Assembly (NCBI GenBank): GCA_018267155.1
Contig: JAFDZE010000069.1
Coordinates: 1 to 32,933, forward strand
DNA from: Bacteroidota bacterium
Lineage (GTDB): Bacteria; Bacteroidota; Bacteroidia; Flavobacteriales_F; PHOS-HE28
Direction: 5' to 3'
Length of the DNA: 32,933 nt
Shown: piece after piece, positions 32,124-32,933 of the stretch
Numbering within the stretch: position 1 is the first letter of the stretch
Layout: the number at the start of each line of letters is the position of its first letter
The notes under the pieces: generated by a model
Database searches by the model: none
Seen by the model: only the letters and a program-made list of their open reading frames with translations
What the model was told of the DNA's origin: nothing
Translations under genes and position numbers: made by a program

Positions 32124-32933
32124 CTACCTCAGCACGACACGATGGGCGGACTTCCGCCCAGCGGCATCCACTTCCAAGGTGTACACACCCGGGACCAACC
32201 GAGCAGCATCCACGTCCAGGGAAGCATCGGGGCCCGCGCGTTCATGAGCGGACCACACCACGCGTCCGGCCATGTCCAACAAGCGCAGGTCGGCCGTTCG
32301 GCCCGCACCGGAAATGCGCACGGTGAAGCGCCCATCGTTCGGGTTGGGGAAGAGGGTCCCCACGGTGGTGGTCACATCCGGAACAACGGTATTGATACCG
32401 GCGGACACACAGATGGTGAACGGACCCGCCTGACCGGACGACAACGCGGTGAACACCCGGACCAGATAGGCGGAGTTGGGGGAGACAGCGAAGGCGAACG
32501 GGGTGGACGGAGCAGCGGCGCAATGGAGTTCGGCGCCATCGCAAGCCGTGTACACCGCAACGCCCATGCTGGTGGTCGTATCGTGTTCCAAGGTGATGGT
32601 CACATCGGTATTGTCGCCAGCATTGAAGACATACCACACATCACTCAACACGCCATCAGGGGCGCAGGATGGAAGGGTGACTCCGGCTGTGGCGTATGTG
32701 TTATCCCCTGCCGTGGCGTTGGCTGGGCAATCGTTCGCGGCCTGGACCGTGATCGCGATGGCATCGGCGCAGTCGTCATTCATCGGGGCACCATGGCAAG
32801 TACAGGCGGAGTCGAGCACGTCGTTCACGGTCTCCGGATCACCATCGTCGCAAGATGAACCGATCGTTCCCTGGCCCCCCGGGCATTCGTCCATGCAATC
32901 CGCAATTCCATCGGCATCGGTGTCGGTATCCGC
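32124..32933 (-). CDS. T9SS type A cargo protein, 3' part only
   Basis: The frame is open to the window edge, so only the last 269 residues are visible; the ATG at 32894 is internal. The visible start (DTDTDADGIADC) is a thrombospondin type 3-like calcium-binding repeat. A Cys-containing GSSCDDGDPETVNDV motif common in Flavobacteriales surface proteins follows. A beta-sandwich of about 110 residues (NDDCADAIAI to ICVSAG) resembles the repeats of the protein at 3680. The last ~75 residues are a type A sorting domain (LFPNPNDGRFTV, VPGVYTLEV, HRVVLR). It is a secreted surface protein; the function of the missing N-terminus is unknown. Confidence 0.88.
   Translation of the reverse strand, partial: ADTDTDADGIADCMDECPGGQGTIGSSCDDGDPETVNDVLDSACTCHGAPMNDDCADAIAITVQAANDCPANATAGDNTYATAGVTLPSCAPDGVLSDVWYVFNAGDNTDVTITLEHDTTTSMGVAVYTACDGAELHCAAAPSTPFAFAVSPNSAYLVRVFTALSSGQAGPFTICVSAGINTVVPDVTTTVGTLFPNPNDGRFTVRISGAGRTADLRLLDMAGRVVWSAHERAGPDASLDVDAARLVPGVYTLEVDAAGRKSAHRVVLR

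Overview
The window comes from a GC-rich member of the Bacteroidota, most likely Flavobacteriales. The evidence is three proteins ending in type A type IX secretion (T9SS) sorting domains, one very large protein ending in a type B (gliding-motility, CHU_C) sorting domain, a PorP/SprF-family partner, a DUF349 coiled-coil protein, a Bacteroidota-style Ccm set with a CxxxY CcmE, a bacillithiol gene (bshB1), and -7 promoter boxes of the Bacteroidota form TAnnTTTG or TAnnTTCG. Shine-Dalgarno sequences are not evident. The exact lineage is inference. I see no rRNA, tRNA, CRISPR array, transposase or phage gene.

Layout. 1-273: tandem hairpin repeats cut by the window edge, lying downstream of a GH3/beta-lactamase fusion on the minus strand (405-3401). 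3680-7310: two convergent T9SS type A cargo genes, a repeat-containing secreted protein (+) and an M28 metallopeptidase (-). 7421-14222: a 1789-residue PKD-rich type B cargo protein (-), divergent from a PorP/SprF protein (+). 14332-14518: an unlisted 42-residue Lys/Ala-rich protein with a strong terminator. 14601-19340: a plus-strand run of mutL, two rhomboid proteases and a membrane-anchored endonuclease/exonuclease/phosphatase-family protein. 19344-21140: a minus-strand group with a small membrane protein, a DUF551-like small protein, bshB1 and a glutathione-peroxidase lipoprotein. 21266-22090: a periplasmic protein with an internal duplication. 22166-27341: ccmB, ccmC, ccmD, ccmE and a long ccmF, with a large REP-like hairpin between ccmE and ccmF. 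27420-30294: a DUF349 protein, a thioesterase and a DUF6265 lipoprotein. 30322-32084: a FecCD-type ABC ATPase and permease (-). 32124 to the edge: the 3' part of another T9SS type A cargo gene (-).

Functional picture. The cell exports large adhesive or enzymatic proteins through T9SS, with the SprF-like protein the probable partner of its divergent neighbour. It matures c-type cytochromes with a System I-like set that here lacks ccmA, ccmG and ccmH. It recycles or remodels peptidoglycan (GH3/beta-lactamase) and maintains thiol and peroxide defence (bshB1 translationally coupled to a glutathione peroxidase). No clear new multi-gene system stands out. The most unusual items are the compensatory tandem hairpins at 1-273, the two mutually exclusive hairpins before ccmF, the 42-residue basic protein, the internally duplicated periplasmic protein, the altered MutL endonuclease motif, and promoter boxes only 4 to 11 bases from several start codons.
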